DNA of 64,000 nucleotides from Pegea sp. RAD2-039 (Eukaryota > Chordata > Thaliacea > Salpida > Salpidae): NCBI GenBank assembly GCA_034620365.1, contig JAQGEQ010000330.1:310001-374000 (forward strand). Reading direction: 5' to 3'. Made by a program: the position numbers and the translations under genes. The notes under the pieces are model-generated. The model did no database searches and was not told the DNA's origin. It saw only the letters and a list, made by a program, of their open reading frames with translations. Below are positions 11,641-23,226 of this stretch, piece after piece; within the stretch, counting starts at the first letter, position 1; each line of letters starts with the position of its first letter.

Positions 11641-12655
11641 TAGAAATTGATTTATTTAGAACTCTTACAAAATGTTTTCCTTTGAGAACAATTTTGAATT
11701 ACATTTTTTACTTAATTAAATTAATTTTCTACAAAAAGTTTATCGAAGACTAGAAAGAAAAAAACTTTTATAAAACAACTAAGTGAAATAATAAATTTAT
11801 TACAAATATACTAATGGTAGTCTACCAATATTACGATTATTATCAAATTTAAAGGTTTTATTAACAACAAGAGTTGAAAATAATATATTTTCAGAAATTC
11901 AAATTTTTATAAAGTTAATCGACAGATTGTCGATTTCAAAATATTGCTAGTGTGGAGGTAAATTGGCTGAGCAATTTGTTGAACTAAAAAATAGTTCTTT
12001 GTTTTATTAATTTCTTTTGATCTAGTATTTGTCAGGAGGAAAGTACTTTTTCAAACTTTTCTTTTTCTCTATAAGTTTGATTTATTAAAAACTGTTAGAC
12101 AAACTTTATTTCTCTGACATCAATCATTTAGAAGACTGTATCTTATTTCTAGGTGCAAAATACTTTTGAGTTTAAATTTTTTCAAGTAATTCGTTAAAAC
12201 TAAACATATTTTTTATATAAAGATATTTGTATTAGTTTGAATAACATTTTTACAAATATTAAAAAATAAAGTCTTTCAAGTTCAAAGTCTTAGACTATTT
12301 ATCCAACAGATCTAAGGAGAAATTTACAATTTTACAAAATATGAAAATAAAATTATTACAGCGACATGTTGTAGCTGAAAAATAAATATTAAAATCTAAT
12401 TTTATTTGACAATATTTTTTGATTTTATTCTAAAATTATTTAAGTATTTTAGGAAAACAGTTGATTAAATTTACTTTTATAGTTATTATATAATATTATA
12501 TACTTAGATAATATTTATATAATTATATACTAGTAGTGAATTATACTTCGCATTATTTGAATATTTTGGAAATTAATGTTTTTTTGATTACGTCACACAT
12601 AACGTTTTCAAACACAATTTTTTTGTGATGAATTTTTGAAACTAGTTCAAGCTAA
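11640..12655 (-). repeat. Right arm of the ~1-kb inverted repeat around A
   Basis: This is the reverse complement of ~2700-3830, nested exactly between the two direct repeats at 10965-11640 and 12660-13262. The configuration resembles an insertion, or an ectopic exchange that duplicated its surroundings. It contains no gene. Confidence 0.75.
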
Positions 12656-12659
12656 CTAT

Positions 12660-13262
12660 TCTCTTAAAAATGTATCTGCTAACAATGATATTACATTACT
12701 AATTCGAAAACTGCTTCCAGTTTTATTACAAATATCCTTTGAAACTGGTTAATAATTGTTAGTAACTCTAAAAAGCCTATTATTTCACTTTTTTGGAAAC
12801 AATTCACAATATCATTTACGTCTTAAGAGGATTGCATATACCGCTGCTGATTTTGAACAAAAGCTAATTTTTAATTTTATTATCTAAAATAAATTTTATT
12901 GATAGACATTGTTACGATTATATTCAGCTTTTTTTTAGAAACTTTTTTTATACTGCTTTTATTCATTTGATGATAAAAGGTCTAAATATCCGAGGTAAAC
13001 AAATCAATGAAAAAGTTGCTTTTAAATTTTAATATCAATTTTTTTCATCTCTACTTTTAACTTTTTACTACGATTATGTTAATCAATTTTTCTCTTTCAA
13101 TTTTGAAAACTTTCAGTCAACCAATGATTCTCAGATCACAGTTTCTGATATAAATTTTGTCAGAAATTTCAAACGACGATATAAAGGCGACTCATCTAAC
13201 TTCTTTTTGAAATGTATATTATTTAGTTGTATTTTTAACACGTTTTATTTGTACATATACAA
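12660..13262 (+). repeat. Direct repeat, copy 2 of 2
   Basis: This is the second copy of 10965-11640. From here the sequence continues without a break into the 2.7-kb flank shared with H, K and D, so this copy marks the original junction. No gene is seen. Confidence 0.7.
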
Positions 13263-15971
13263 ATATAGTAGAACTTGTTTTTCTATCAAATAGCAAAAGT
13301 AATTTTACTTAAATGAAATATAACTCAAAAATGAAGGCTATTAGCTAAGTGTATCAAACAGCAAAAATTTATAAAAAAAGTTGCTCTGCTTTAACTTTAC
13401 CTATTAGTGAAACTAAAACTGATCTATACAGTTTAAGTTATTAGATAAAACAAACAAAAAATTGACAAAATTATATATTTCTTTTTAAGAACATCAAAAT
13501 ATTTGATAACATAATTTTGTAAACTTTAATTGTCATAAGAGTAAATTATTATTCTTTGTAGTTTATTTAAAAAAATTAATTTAAAACGCCTGTGATAAAC
13601 CTTGAAGTAATTCTTTCTAAGTTGAAGGAAGCTTATATACAATTTTATCTAAAAATCAATTAAGATAATTTGATCTTTAGCTAATCATTTTTTGCTGGCT
13701 TGTAACTTTACTGCTTATGCAGTTTTCTCGAACATTCTTTTAGTCACGGTGGGATTTTGCAACTTTAGTTTCTTAGTAATCTTGAATTTTTTTTTATTGA
13801 CATTACTTTTTTGAAATTAAATTTTAGAAATTGGTTGTAGATTTCTGGTTTTATTAAATGTAGATTTTTTTTGAAAAACCATATAAAAAAATTGGTTGAT
13901 ATTATAAAGTTTTTATATATAATATACTATATGAAATAAAATCATCTCCAAAAGTACTAGTCCATAAATTACCCGATTGGTCGTTTGAAATTACCATCTT
14001 CAGAATTAACATATTGATTTGCTAAGACAGTTTGAATTATTTTCCTTATTTTGTAACTTTATACGTAAAACAGGAGAACTAATAAATCCTAATTTGTTAC
14101 CAGTCTATTTTAATCTAATCGATGAAATTGCTTTAAATTGCTAGAATGTTTTTGAACCGTTTTGTTTCATTACTTAAACGTCAGATTTGTTTGTATTTTA
14201 GTTCCTATTATTTCACACATATATTTCTTCACAAAATAATACAGGATTTGTACATTTTAATGTCAGATATTTTTTATATTTCTGTAGATCCTTTTGAGCG
14301 CCTGTGACTTTTGATGGTTTTTCATCTTTAAATCTCGAACAACGGAATAAGTTGCTAAATGAGATAGAATGTTTTTCCTTTTTTATATTCTTTGTTATAT
14401 TATAGTTTTCTTAATCTAATTTCAATACATCATACGTACTGATAATTGTTGATTTGTTACATTGATGGTTTTATGAATGATTTTAAAGTAATAATTAAGA
14501 ATTGATAAATCTTCACAAAAAAAAATTCAAAATACAACGGTACAAAAAGTGCGATGTGTATCTCAAAAAAATATAAAAAAATAAAACACAAAGAGTATTT
14601 CAAATTTGAGGCAAATATTTTTATTTAATTTTTTTAACTTAAAAATACTAACTCATATTGTAAAGTTTTATACAAAGATTAAAAATTGTTTAAAATTCAT
14701 TCTTTGGAAGGTATCATCCTTAAGATATTTTAGCTGTTTTGTTGGTATTAGCAACTTTAAATACTTATTTTTATTATTTATTAGTTCACAATTTAGTGGT
14801 AAATTCTTCATTCCAAAAAAGTGTTATTTCATAAGACTTTTTCATAAGATTATTTCAACTAAGGAATAATATCTTTATAGTTATAATCAGTTACTGCATC
14901 GATGGTTTGGTTAGGTGTTTTGGTTTGTTGTGATAATTAGAGTTCCATTTAAATTAGCAACTTAATGGTTGGTTCGATAATTAGAATTACCAAGAGCTGA
15001 AATGGATCTACAGTTATGTATCTAACGCAGAAGTAGTAAACCGAACAGCTTAAAACACTCTAGCAACTTGCTTACAAAAATATTAATCGTAAAGTTTAAA
15101 AATGATACAGTAGTAACCGATAAGAAAATATTAGTTTTTCTGCCGTACTTCTGAAGTTATAAAATTATAAAATAATTTAAACTATTTAAAAAACTCAATC
15201 TGTTAATTTTGATCTAACTATTTGGGTAAGAAATAGTCAAGTTTTATAGAAGATGATTTATTTATGATGATGTAATTGTCGATAATAAGAAATGTTAAAA
15301 AACTTCATTTTCTAAATTTATAGTATGAAAAGGATAATAACGTTTATTGTTATTATCTCTAACAAGCATTTCAAGAATGGAAATAGATTTTAAGATTTCA
15401 AAAATTAGTTCTCATAAAATTGCAATAATTACTAAAAACTGTCGTTTTACTTTCATAATAAAAACAAAACACAAAATTAATCAGTTTTACAAACATATAA
15501 GGATTTAACGAATCTTTAGAGGGTAACTAAAAAGTAACCACAATTTCGACTGCCTGTATCAACTAAGAAAATATAATTACTTTCAAAAACTTGTTGAAAA
15601 ATAATAGAAGATGTTAACAAACACTTAAAATACAAACTTTGAAAATTAAGGAATACAAACAAATTTTTTAATAGTTTACAAAAATAATTCACGAAAATAA
15701 CAACATGAGACTACCAACTTTAATTCAAAGTAAAAAATTAAATTTACAACCACTATTATTTATTGTAGACTTACACACTATTTCAATAATAGAGCAATCA
15801 TTAAAATAGCTTTATTAAAGCATAAATTGCAACAACTAGCCAAACAAAAAATCATTATTTTGTTTCCTTTAAACTCCAAGATCTTTATATAGTTAAGTTA
15901 CTTTTTAGTTTAAAAATATTTTTATTTATCCATACTTGAATTGTGAGTAAACATTTACCAGCAAAATGATT
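13262..15971 (+). repeat. 2.7-kb type-2 3' flank, copy downstream of B
   Basis: The same ordered sequence occurs downstream of D (24274-26950, inverted), H (42960-45679) and K (56760-59453). Landmarks are TTAAGTTATTAGATAAAACAA near 13435, TCGAACAACGGAATAAGTT near 14335, the ~400-bp module at 14545-14890, and CATTTCAAGAATGG near 15370. Small reading frames recurring in all copies (for example 14606-14869) follow DNA identity rather than protein constraint, so they are not annotated as genes. Confidence 0.75.
15811..15816 (-). terminator. Poly(A) signal of B
   Basis: AATAAA on the minus strand, ~155 bases after the B stop codon. It is conserved at the same place downstream of D and K, but altered downstream of H. 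Confidence 0.5.
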
Positions 15972-16934
15972 TTACTTCTTCTGATTAAAATGAGTTCTTT
16001 CATGATTTAAAAGACTGAAATTATGTGCAAATTTTCTTTCACAAACAATACATTCATATGGCTTCTCACTAGTATGAGTTCTTTCATGACTTAAAAGATT
16101 AGATCTATGACTAAATCTTCTTCCACAAACAGCACATTCATATGGCTTCTCACCAGTATGAGTTCTTTCATGACTTAAAAGACTAGATCTTTGACTAAAT
16201 TTTCTTTCACAAACAATGCATTCATATGGCTTCTCACCAGTATGGGTTCTTTCATGACATAACAAATGGGTTTTTTGACTAAACTTTCTTTCACAAACAA
16301 TACATTCATATGGCTTCTCGCCAGTATGAGTTCTTTCATGATTTAAAAGACTGAAATTATGTGCAAATTTTCTTTCACAAACAATACATTCATATGGCTT
16401 CTCACCAGTATGAGTTCTTTCATGACTTAAAAGATTAGATCTTTGACTAAATTTTCTTTCACAAACAATGCATTCATATGGTTTCTCACCAGTATGAGTT
16501 CTTTCATGACATAACAAATGGGTTTTTCGACTAAACTTTCTTTCACAAACAATACATTCATATGGCTTCTTGCCAGTATGAGTTCTCTCATGATAAACAA
16601 GCTGAGATTTGAATTTAAATTTCTTGTTACAGTCTAAGCATTCATATTTGATTTTGAAATTAGATGATTGTTTGTTTTCTTCATTATTTTTTTTCCTTTT
16701 GAATGCTGTTTTATGGCTGTTAGTCTCTTTATAATGGCAACTTGTAGTTGTTGGAATTTCTTTAGTGTTATTTAAACTAGTTTGATCTGCATGACTTTTA
16801 TACAAGCTATATACTCCACCAGAAGTGTTTGCCAAAATTTTCTTTTCTGCAGTTTTCTTATTAAAACTTTTTTCATCATCATCTGATGACAGTTTTCTTT
16901 TTCGTGCAAAGTTGCTGCCTTGTATCAAGTTCAT
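15972..16934 (-). CDS. Locus B: type-2 C2H2 zinc-finger protein, 8 fingers
   Basis: Predicted nuclear DNA-binding protein of 320 residues. The ATG at 16934 is chosen because CTTTTTCTTCAG ends at 16950, a good splice acceptor; the in-frame sequence further upstream reads through the intron. Residues 1-96 form the family leader with [13 protein letters not shown], a basic nuclear-localisation patch next to acidic residues. Eight fingers start at residue 97 at a 28-residue period, with TGEKPYEC linkers. Residues at helix positions -1/2/3/6 for fingers 2-8 are RTHC, QSNS, HFSN, QTHC, QSSS, HSNS and HFSN. Fingers 4 and 8 have the same helix, as do the neighbouring blocks, which points to internal duplication. 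The protein ends HFNQKK like H. B is divergent to dead locus C and convergent to A. The DNA target is unknown. Confidence 0.88.
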   Translation of the reverse strand: MNLIQGSNFARKRKLSSDDDEKSFNKKTAEKKILANTSGGVYSLYKSHADQTSLNNTKEIPTTTSCHYKETNSHKTAFKRKKNNEENKQSSNFKIKYECLDCNKKFKFKSQLVYHERTHTGKKPYECIVCERKFSRKTHLLCHERTHTGEKPYECIVCERKFSQRSNLLSHERTHTGEKPYECIVCERKFAHNFSLLNHERTHTGEKPYECIVCERKFSQKTHLLCHERTHTGEKPYECIVCERKFSQRSSLLSHERTHTGEKPYECAVCGRRFSHRSNLLSHERTHTSEKPYECIVCERKFAHNFSLLNHERTHFNQKK

Positions 16935-17256
16935 TTTCAAGTTAATAGGCTGAAGAAAAAGAACTTTCTTAATTTTCAAATGTGCATAAAATAGTTTTAC
17001 TTTTAAGTGATATATTATTTTTATATGAACAAAGTTACTTTACTAATTATAACAATCAAGTTTAGATCAAGTTTTGTAAAAGTCTTAACCACAAACTTCT
17101 GATGTTCTATATACATATTTTTGTTTAAACCGAATTTGAAGAAAAATTTTTTGTAAACTTTTCCGAGTATTTTCACAAATTGTTGGTGATAGTTCAATAT
17201 TTAGACAACAAAATTTCCAATTCTATATTAAAGAAATAGAAATAAATTCTTCTATA

Positions 17257-17340
17257 GAAAAGGCATTATTGTTTTACATGTAGCATTTTCGAGGGCAAAA
17301 CACGTTTGCTTGTGAAAATGATAACAGGAGTTCAGAAACT
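17257..17340 (-). other. Conserved intronic block upstream of type-2 and type-3 exons
   Basis: Around 330 bases ahead of the coding exon there is a ~85-base conserved block. Its features are TCTATAGAAAAGGCATTATT, then TACATGTAGC, then GAGGGCAAAACACG (reading as on the plus strand here), then a GAAAATGATAAC word. Copies lie at 17257-17340 (B), 22845-22925 (D), 35838-35918 (F), 47475-47560 (H), 49110-49190 (I), 51310-51390 (J), 60960-61045 (K) and 63445-63530 (L). It lies between the promoter-like motif and the acceptor, so it is presumably intronic or 5' UTR. Function unknown. Confidence 0.55.
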
Positions 17341-18054
17341 AACAAATAAAAAGTATTTAATAGATATAAGATTTAACAGTGTTTAAAATAGATCAACAAA
17401 AAGATAAAATTAATTTTACAGGTTTTAATCTTCAGTTATTTATCTCATTTTCAAGTGTAAAGTCCTCAATAGGATTAATTTGTATGATGTTACATTAATA
17501 GTGAGCAACGATTAATCAAAAAATATATCAAACTATTTCTAGTTATTTTTAATTACATATATACTTAGTTATGTTTATATATAAATTATATTTTAGTTAT
17601 AGTTAGAGAATATTCTAATCAAAAGTCAAGACTTAATATTGACTTATTGAATATACATTAGATTTAATTTAGAAACGATAAGCTCAACCTCAAAAAATAG
17701 ATATTTAAATATCATGGAAATCTATATAGAATTTATAACTTACAAGCCAATATAAACGAACAAAGATTGACTTAAAGTCTAATATTTTGACTGTTATAAA
17801 CATTTACTACAAATTTTTATTTTAAAAAAGTTCATGTTTAAACGCTATACCAGCAAATACTTCCCAAAAATCAACACTAACAATTGTCCTATAAAATTAA
17901 GCAAGCTACATAAGTTTACAAAACATCGAAAATCATTCATGATCATCTAACAACAATCATTTTTCTCTGTTGGCATTAAGTTTGCAAGTAACAAAAGGAG
18001 ACAAAAGAGAGCAACAAAACCTTATAATTTAAAATAAGTTATGATAATATATAT

Positions 18055-18250
18055 AACACAAATGACGTTACCAAACATAATAACTTTTGGTCAAAGTCTT
18101 CTTAGGAATATATATATGTTTGATTTATAAAAGTGATTTATTAATCTTCAAAACAGTTTGGAGAAAATATTATTTTGAAAGTAATGTTAGAAACAAAATA
18201 ATCTTTGCACGCAAATTCTGATGATAATATCAAAGATATAGAAACTTTTA
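18055..18250 (-). promoter_or_regulatory. Candidate promoter of B, HSE position eroded
   Basis: TGACGTTACC lies at about 18063-18072 and the TATA run at 18108-18118, ~1.13 kb ahead of the B start codon. At ~18236-18250, where paralogs D, F, H and A carry GAAnnTTCnnGAA, B has a degenerate form with two of three units damaged. If the motif matters, B should respond differently from D, F and H. Confidence 0.4.
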
Positions 18251-18639
18251 CTATTATGATTTTGTTGAATGTTGATTATTATTATTTAAATCATTTTACT
18301 GCTTTGTTCTCAATATTTTAGTACTTTACAATTTTTCATTATTAAAAAGTAACTACAAAATCCAACTTCGTAAGTGTATTTGTTCATTCATATTATATTA
18401 TTTTTAATATTTTATGTTTTTTAAAGTTACAAACAAAAACTAAATTTCAAGAAATATTTACAGATATTAATCATTTCATTTAAAGTATTAAAGTACATTT
18501 AAAGTTTTTTTGTAAAACCTCTGAAAAATTATTCTAAAAGATATTATTATTTTTTGATGATTTTGTGGGTATGTTTGACTGAATACAGTAATAAATCGCT
18601 AGAAAAACTTGCTTTCACAAAAAAGAATATTAAAACGAT

Positions 18640-18960
18640 ATAACAATTATGTACCACCTACAAAGCAATGATTCAGTGAAGTGTTAAGATAGAATTTCAA
18701 ATGGGCAGTAAGAGGTACATTTTATTTAACAAAGCCACAAACAATAGGTTGAAAAGTAGTGTTGTTATTGTTAGTACTGAAAGTAGAATATTTTACCATT
18801 TACGGAAATGTTTCATCCCCTATTACTCTATATACGTAGTTCATTCTGTAGTCGATAATGGTTTATTAGTAGTGTTTTGTTAGTTATCTTCGTTATTAGT
18901 TTCCTTTTGCAAATTGAATAAAGTTAAAGATGAAAGTTTTCAGATATGGAGTTTTTAATA
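18640..18960 (+). promoter_or_regulatory. Type-3 upstream block ahead of C
   Basis: This conserved block runs from GTACCACCTACAAAGCAATG, through TTTCATCCCCTATTACTCT, to AAAGATGAAAGTTTTCAGAT. Copies lie at 39040-39420 (-), 49740-50110 (-) and 62600-62915 (+). Each lies ahead of a type-3 relic and back to back with a type-2 promoter. It probably held the type-3 promoter or first exon. The small frames inside it (for example 18701-18883) are not conserved between copies. Confidence 0.45.
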
Positions 18961-19519
18961 TCAGATTTTCAATACTTTCCAAAATAAAATTTTTAGATAA
19001 TTGTTCTTGGCTGTCAAAATATTAGAATTGAATTAAATTTTGTCAGTTTGTATTGCCTTATCTGTTATACAATTCTTATAAATTACAAGGGTATTAAATT
19101 ATTGATCTTCTTTAATTGAGCTTTCAGTCTTAAACTGCTTCTGTATTATATTTTGTTTTTAAAGTTTCAATTTTCTTTTCCATTTATTTTCTGCATATTA
19201 AGTAAATCAAAATCAACACTTAAATTTGAATTTATTGAGTATATTGAAAATATTGAGTTTATTATATTTATCATTAAGACTTAAAAAAACTTTTAATAAG
19301 TTTTTTGAATTAATTGTTGCTCTCAATTTATGTTACCTCATAAATTTAAATTTTATTGAAAAGTTAACAATTAGATATTGGATAAAACTATTTCAAAATT
19401 TTTTCTTAAAATCTTTAGAAGTAGGGTATAATTTGATTGCATCTGTTTAAACTGTTAGAACCTTTTTCTTTCTTGTATACAGCTTAATATTTAGTTTAAA
19501 ACACCTTTTATAAGGGTAT

Positions 19520-19850
19520 CACGTAGATCAAATTAGTTTTAACAATACAAATAGAGATGAAGTAAGTGCACCTTACTCTTATTAAGATAATAGCAAGACT
19601 ACAAAAAGTAGACAAAGAAAAAGAAACCAGACTTGTAAAAAAAATAAACCTTATTTCAGGAACTATTATGAATGCATAGTTTGTAACAAACATTTAAAAT
19701 CCAAATCTAAAGTTATAATTCACGAAAGAACTCACACTGGTGAGAAGCCATATGAGTGTATAGTTTGTGAAAGAAAGTTTGGTCGAAATTCAACTCGTTT
19801 ACACAATGAAAGAATATGCAAATGTGAAATAGAATATGTTGATCTGTAAA
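19520..19850 (+). pseudogene. Locus C: decayed type-3 zinc-finger gene
   Basis: Relic of the coding exon. HVDQISFNNTN, recognisable as the leader, is followed by an in-frame stop in the leader and no intact start codon. A first finger (YECIVCNKH, with its central Phe changed to Leu) and a TGEKPYEC linker follow. The last finger, ERKFGRNSTRLHNERICKC, has one residue fewer before the first His than the family norm. The reading frame then ends at 19850 (VDL stop). The number of fingers has shrunk to two. The same last-finger form appears in relics I and L. Nothing suggests function. Confidence 0.7.
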
Positions 19851-20309
19851 TGTAAATTCTTTTGGAAAACCCGTATATTATGTTGCTGTTGTATTTAAAA
19901 ACATGAAGATGTGACTGGTTTAAGATCTAAAGTTTTGAAATATAAAGAATTATTTATTTGCTTTTAAAAACAATTTAGTTTTTATTCTTAAATTGATAAA
20001 TTTGATCAAAAATTATAATAAACCTAATTACAAGATAAATAATTACATAATCGTTAATAGGTAATAAATAGTGAGAATATAACAGCCATAGTAACTGAAA
20101 TATAAGATCTCAATAAACAGATATATAAATTAATTTTTTTGTACCTATGTCTACTTAAAAATACTTTTAGTCAATTCTCTAAACACAGATTACAGTTTCT
20201 GATACAATTCATTTCAGTGGATTGATTCAGTAAGAAAAAGACTTCATTTAACTCTTTCTAAGCGTTGAGCAAGGCTAACAGACTAAGGTCGTTTTTAAAT
20301 GTTTAATTA

Positions 20310-20408
20310 GATGGTGCAAATGGGGCCACTGTGACCTTCTCACTGGATGCAGTAACCGCTTTGCACAGTATCTTGACGTTATTTGGGGGCTTTTATGGGT
20401 TATTCTAA
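20310..20408 (+). other. G+C-richer block with a short open frame, unidentified
   Basis: This ~100-bp block has much higher G+C than its surroundings. It carries a 32-codon open frame (roughly GANGATVTFSLDAVTALHS in its first part) with no start codon or visible splice context. An inverted copy at ~38330-38415 keeps most of the sequence but closes the frame earlier. It may be an old exon or a fragment of another element. I could not identify it. Confidence 0.35.
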
Positions 20409-20924
20409 GTTTTGAGTTTGTGGTTTACAAAAAAGGTTGTATAAAAATAAATTAATTAATTTTGGTGAGATAAGTTTTATTGATTGTTTTTTTTACATCA
20501 TTTCAGGTCAATTTATTTTTAGGTTTTGCTTTCTAAGGTTCTTAATTTCTAAACAAAATGTTTAATTTAAATTTTAAAACAGCTATACGTTTTGATCACT
20601 TTTTTGGTAATTTGATTTTTAAGCAAATCTAAAAAATAACAAGGTAAGTATATAAAAACGACCAATTAATTAGTAACAGCTTTATTTAGTAAATTGAATA
20701 ATATGAAAAACAAACACATTTCGAAAATAATCGTTTAACAACTAACAGCTGGTAATCATTTATCTTTTTTAGTTTATCAGAAAATTCGACAGCTCTTAAC
20801 AGCAAAAAGAATAAAACTCCATAACAATTTTGAAGTGGACTCAAGTAATGAAATGTTTTTATTATCTAACGATACTTAATAAAAGATGCTTTAATCATAA
20901 TTTTTCCATATTTATTGCAATAAA

Positions 20925-20990
20925 CAAAAAGGAGGGTGCCTGAAAAGAGCACCTCTCGCTAAACCACATTCTCACAAACAACACATTTTG
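20925..20990 (-). mobile_element. 5'-truncated SINE tail
   Basis: On the minus strand the sequence runs GAGAATGTGG.TTAGCGAGAGG, then a GGTGC..GCACC stem, then CCTCCTT and a TTATTGCAATAAA-like end. This matches the tail of the full tRNA-headed SINE at 55984. Only the 3' part is present, as expected of a truncated insertion. The inverted partner is at 37747-37812, so the insertion is older than IR1. Confidence 0.65.
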
Positions 20991-21916
20991 TACTTAATTA
21001 AGTTGGAAATTAAGAAAGAAAAAGATGTAACATTTGGCATATCAGTAGACTTCAAAATGATTCTTATAATTCCAATTTCATCTATTCTTGTTAGCTTATT
21101 TTATATGTTTATTTGTATTCTTGCTTAACCAAATCGTAAATACAATAAATTAATCACACTTAAGCATATGACAACGTATATTAGTAAACTAAAAATTCTA
21201 GGTTTGTAGGATTTATGTGAAATAATATATAGCCGTGTGTTGATAACAAGTATACGCAAACTTTCTGCTTTATACCAAAATTAATAGATAATTAATTTAA
21301 AAATTGAATCACTATGAGTAATCTCAAAGTTATAGATTATTATTTATTTTGTAATGCAAATCATTTTATCTTTTGGTTTATTTAGAGGTTATTTATTAGT
21401 TAAAATTTTATAAAGAAATAAATCAAAAAAAATCTGAAAAATAAAAGAAATATAAATAAGTCATTAGGAAATACAAGAAAATAATTTTTTTATTACAATG
21501 TTAAATGTTTTTCTAAAACATTTTTAAGAGCTTTCTAATAACAATTATCGACCTCAAACAAAAATCGAACTGTAAAAGTATCAATTTTAAGGAAGTTTTT
21601 TTTTCTTTTAGAACTTAATCTGGATTAAGTGTTTGTAGGATAAAAAATTTCAGCTTGATCTTATGTTTTTCTTTAGTTTCTACAAAAAACAGTTTAAATG
21701 ATTAATGTTTAAAAGATACTTCTAGAAAATTAATACTTTTATGTAGCTTTATAATAAACAAAAAAAGAATGCAAGCTGCACTAAAATAGCCTCTTAAGAA
21801 GTTTATATTTGCAGTTACTCAATATTGCTGAAAAATTTTATGACACAACAAATATTAATAGCAAAGCAGTAAAAGCATCAAAATAATAATCAACAAGCTA
21901 CAAAACCCATACAGCA

Positions 21917-22114
21917 GAAGCTTCTAGAACTTTATTTCTGTCATCAAAATTTACGTGCAAATAAATTTCTATTTCTAACATTGCTTTCAAAATTATAATT
22001 TCTCTCAACTGTTTTGAAGATTAATAAATCACTTTTATAAATCAAACATATATATATATTCTTAAGAAGACTTTGACCAAACGTTTATATGTTTGGTAAC
22101 GTCATTTGTGTTAT
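21917..22114 (+). promoter_or_regulatory. Candidate promoter of D: intact HSE-like triplet
   Basis: GAAGCTTCTAGAA (21917-21929) matches three alternating heat-shock units with correct spacing. A TATATATATATT run follows at 22049-22060, and TTTGGTAACGTCATTTG at ~22093-22109. A possible 5' splice site (GTAAAC) lies at 22248; splicing to the acceptor at 23210-23211 would remove a ~960-base intron. All of this is prediction. Confidence 0.48.
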
Positions 22115-23226
22115 ATATATTACCATAATTTGTTTTAAATTATAAGGTTTTGTTGCTCTCTTTTGTCTCGAATAGTTACTAGTAAACTTAATGTTAAAAG
22201 AGAAAAACGATTAGTGTTAAATGATCATGAATGATTTTTGATGTTTTGTAAACTTATGTAGCTTGCTTAATTTTATAAGACAATTGCTAGTATTGATTTT
22301 TGTGAAGTTTTTGCAGGTATTGCGTTTAGACATTAAATTTTCAAACCTTTTTAAAATAAAAGTTTGTAGTAAATGTTTATAATTGTCAAAATATTAGACT
22401 TTAAGTCAATTTTTGTTCGTTTATGTTGGCTTGTAAGCTATAAATTCTTTGTACACTTTCATGATATTAAAGTATTTATTTTTTTTAGTTGAGCTTATCA
22501 TTTTTAATTTAATTCAATAAGTCAATATCAACTCTTGAATTTTCATTAAAATATTCTCTAACTATAACTAAAATATGATAGATATATATAAATATAAATA
22601 AGTATATTTGTAATTAAAAATAACTAGAAATAGTTTGATATGTTTTTTTTATTAATCGTTGCTCACTATCAATGTAACATCATACAGGTGAATTCTATTA
22701 AGGACCTTACACTTGAATATGAGATAAATAACTGCAGATTAAAATCTGTAAAATTAAGGTTTAAATTCTTGTTGGTCTGTTTTAAACACTGTTAAATCTT
22801 ACATTTATTACATACTTTTAAATTTTTAGTTTCTGAACTCATGTTATCATTTTCACAAGCAAAATTGTTTTGCCCTCGTAACTGCTACATGTAAAACAAT
22901 AAAGCCTTTTCAATTGAAGAATATTTTTCTATTTATTAATATAGAATTGGATATTTTGTTTTCTATATATTAAACTATAACCAACAATTTGTGAAAATAC
23001 TTGCTAAAGTTTACAAAAAATTGTTGTTCAAATTCGATTTAAATAAAATTATGTATATTGAACGACAAAAATTTCTGGTTAAGACTTTTAAAAAACTTGT
23101 TCTAAACTTGATTAGTAAACTAACTTTGTTCACATAAAAATAATATATCACTTAAGACTAAAATTATTTTGTATGGACATTTGAAAACTAAAAAAGTTTT
23201 TTTTTCGTCAGCCTATTAACTTGAAA

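Larger units (their letters stand above)
18030..22130 (+). repeat. Left arm of ~4-kb inverted repeat (IR1)
   Basis: Landmarks here recur in reverse order and orientation at 36590-39940: the B promoter motif, the type-3 upstream block, the flank after C (AACATGAAGA.GTGACTGG.TTAAGATCTAAAG at ~19900), the G+C-richer block at ~20310, the SINE tail at ~20930, and the D promoter. Paired coordinates sum to ~58.7 kb inside and ~58.0 kb outside a ~750-bp deletion in the right arm. The arms are separated by ~14.5 kb containing D, E and F. Confidence 0.75.

Noticed and set aside
14606-14869. 87-codon frame recurring at 25372-25635 and 58092-58355
   Set aside because: It lies in the ~400-bp module and is kept where DNA is near-identical; the diverged copy at 44.3 kb does not keep it. 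Composition is Phe/Leu/Ile-rich as expected of A/T-rich noncoding DNA.
18825-18845. TATATA plus TCATTC as a TATA-initiator pair for type 3
   Set aside because: The spacing of about 15 bases is too short for a TATA to start-site distance near 30.
19226-19450. 74-codon frame upstream of C
   Set aside because: The equivalent stretches at 40.4 kb and 63.2 kb do not keep the frame; it is intron-like DNA.
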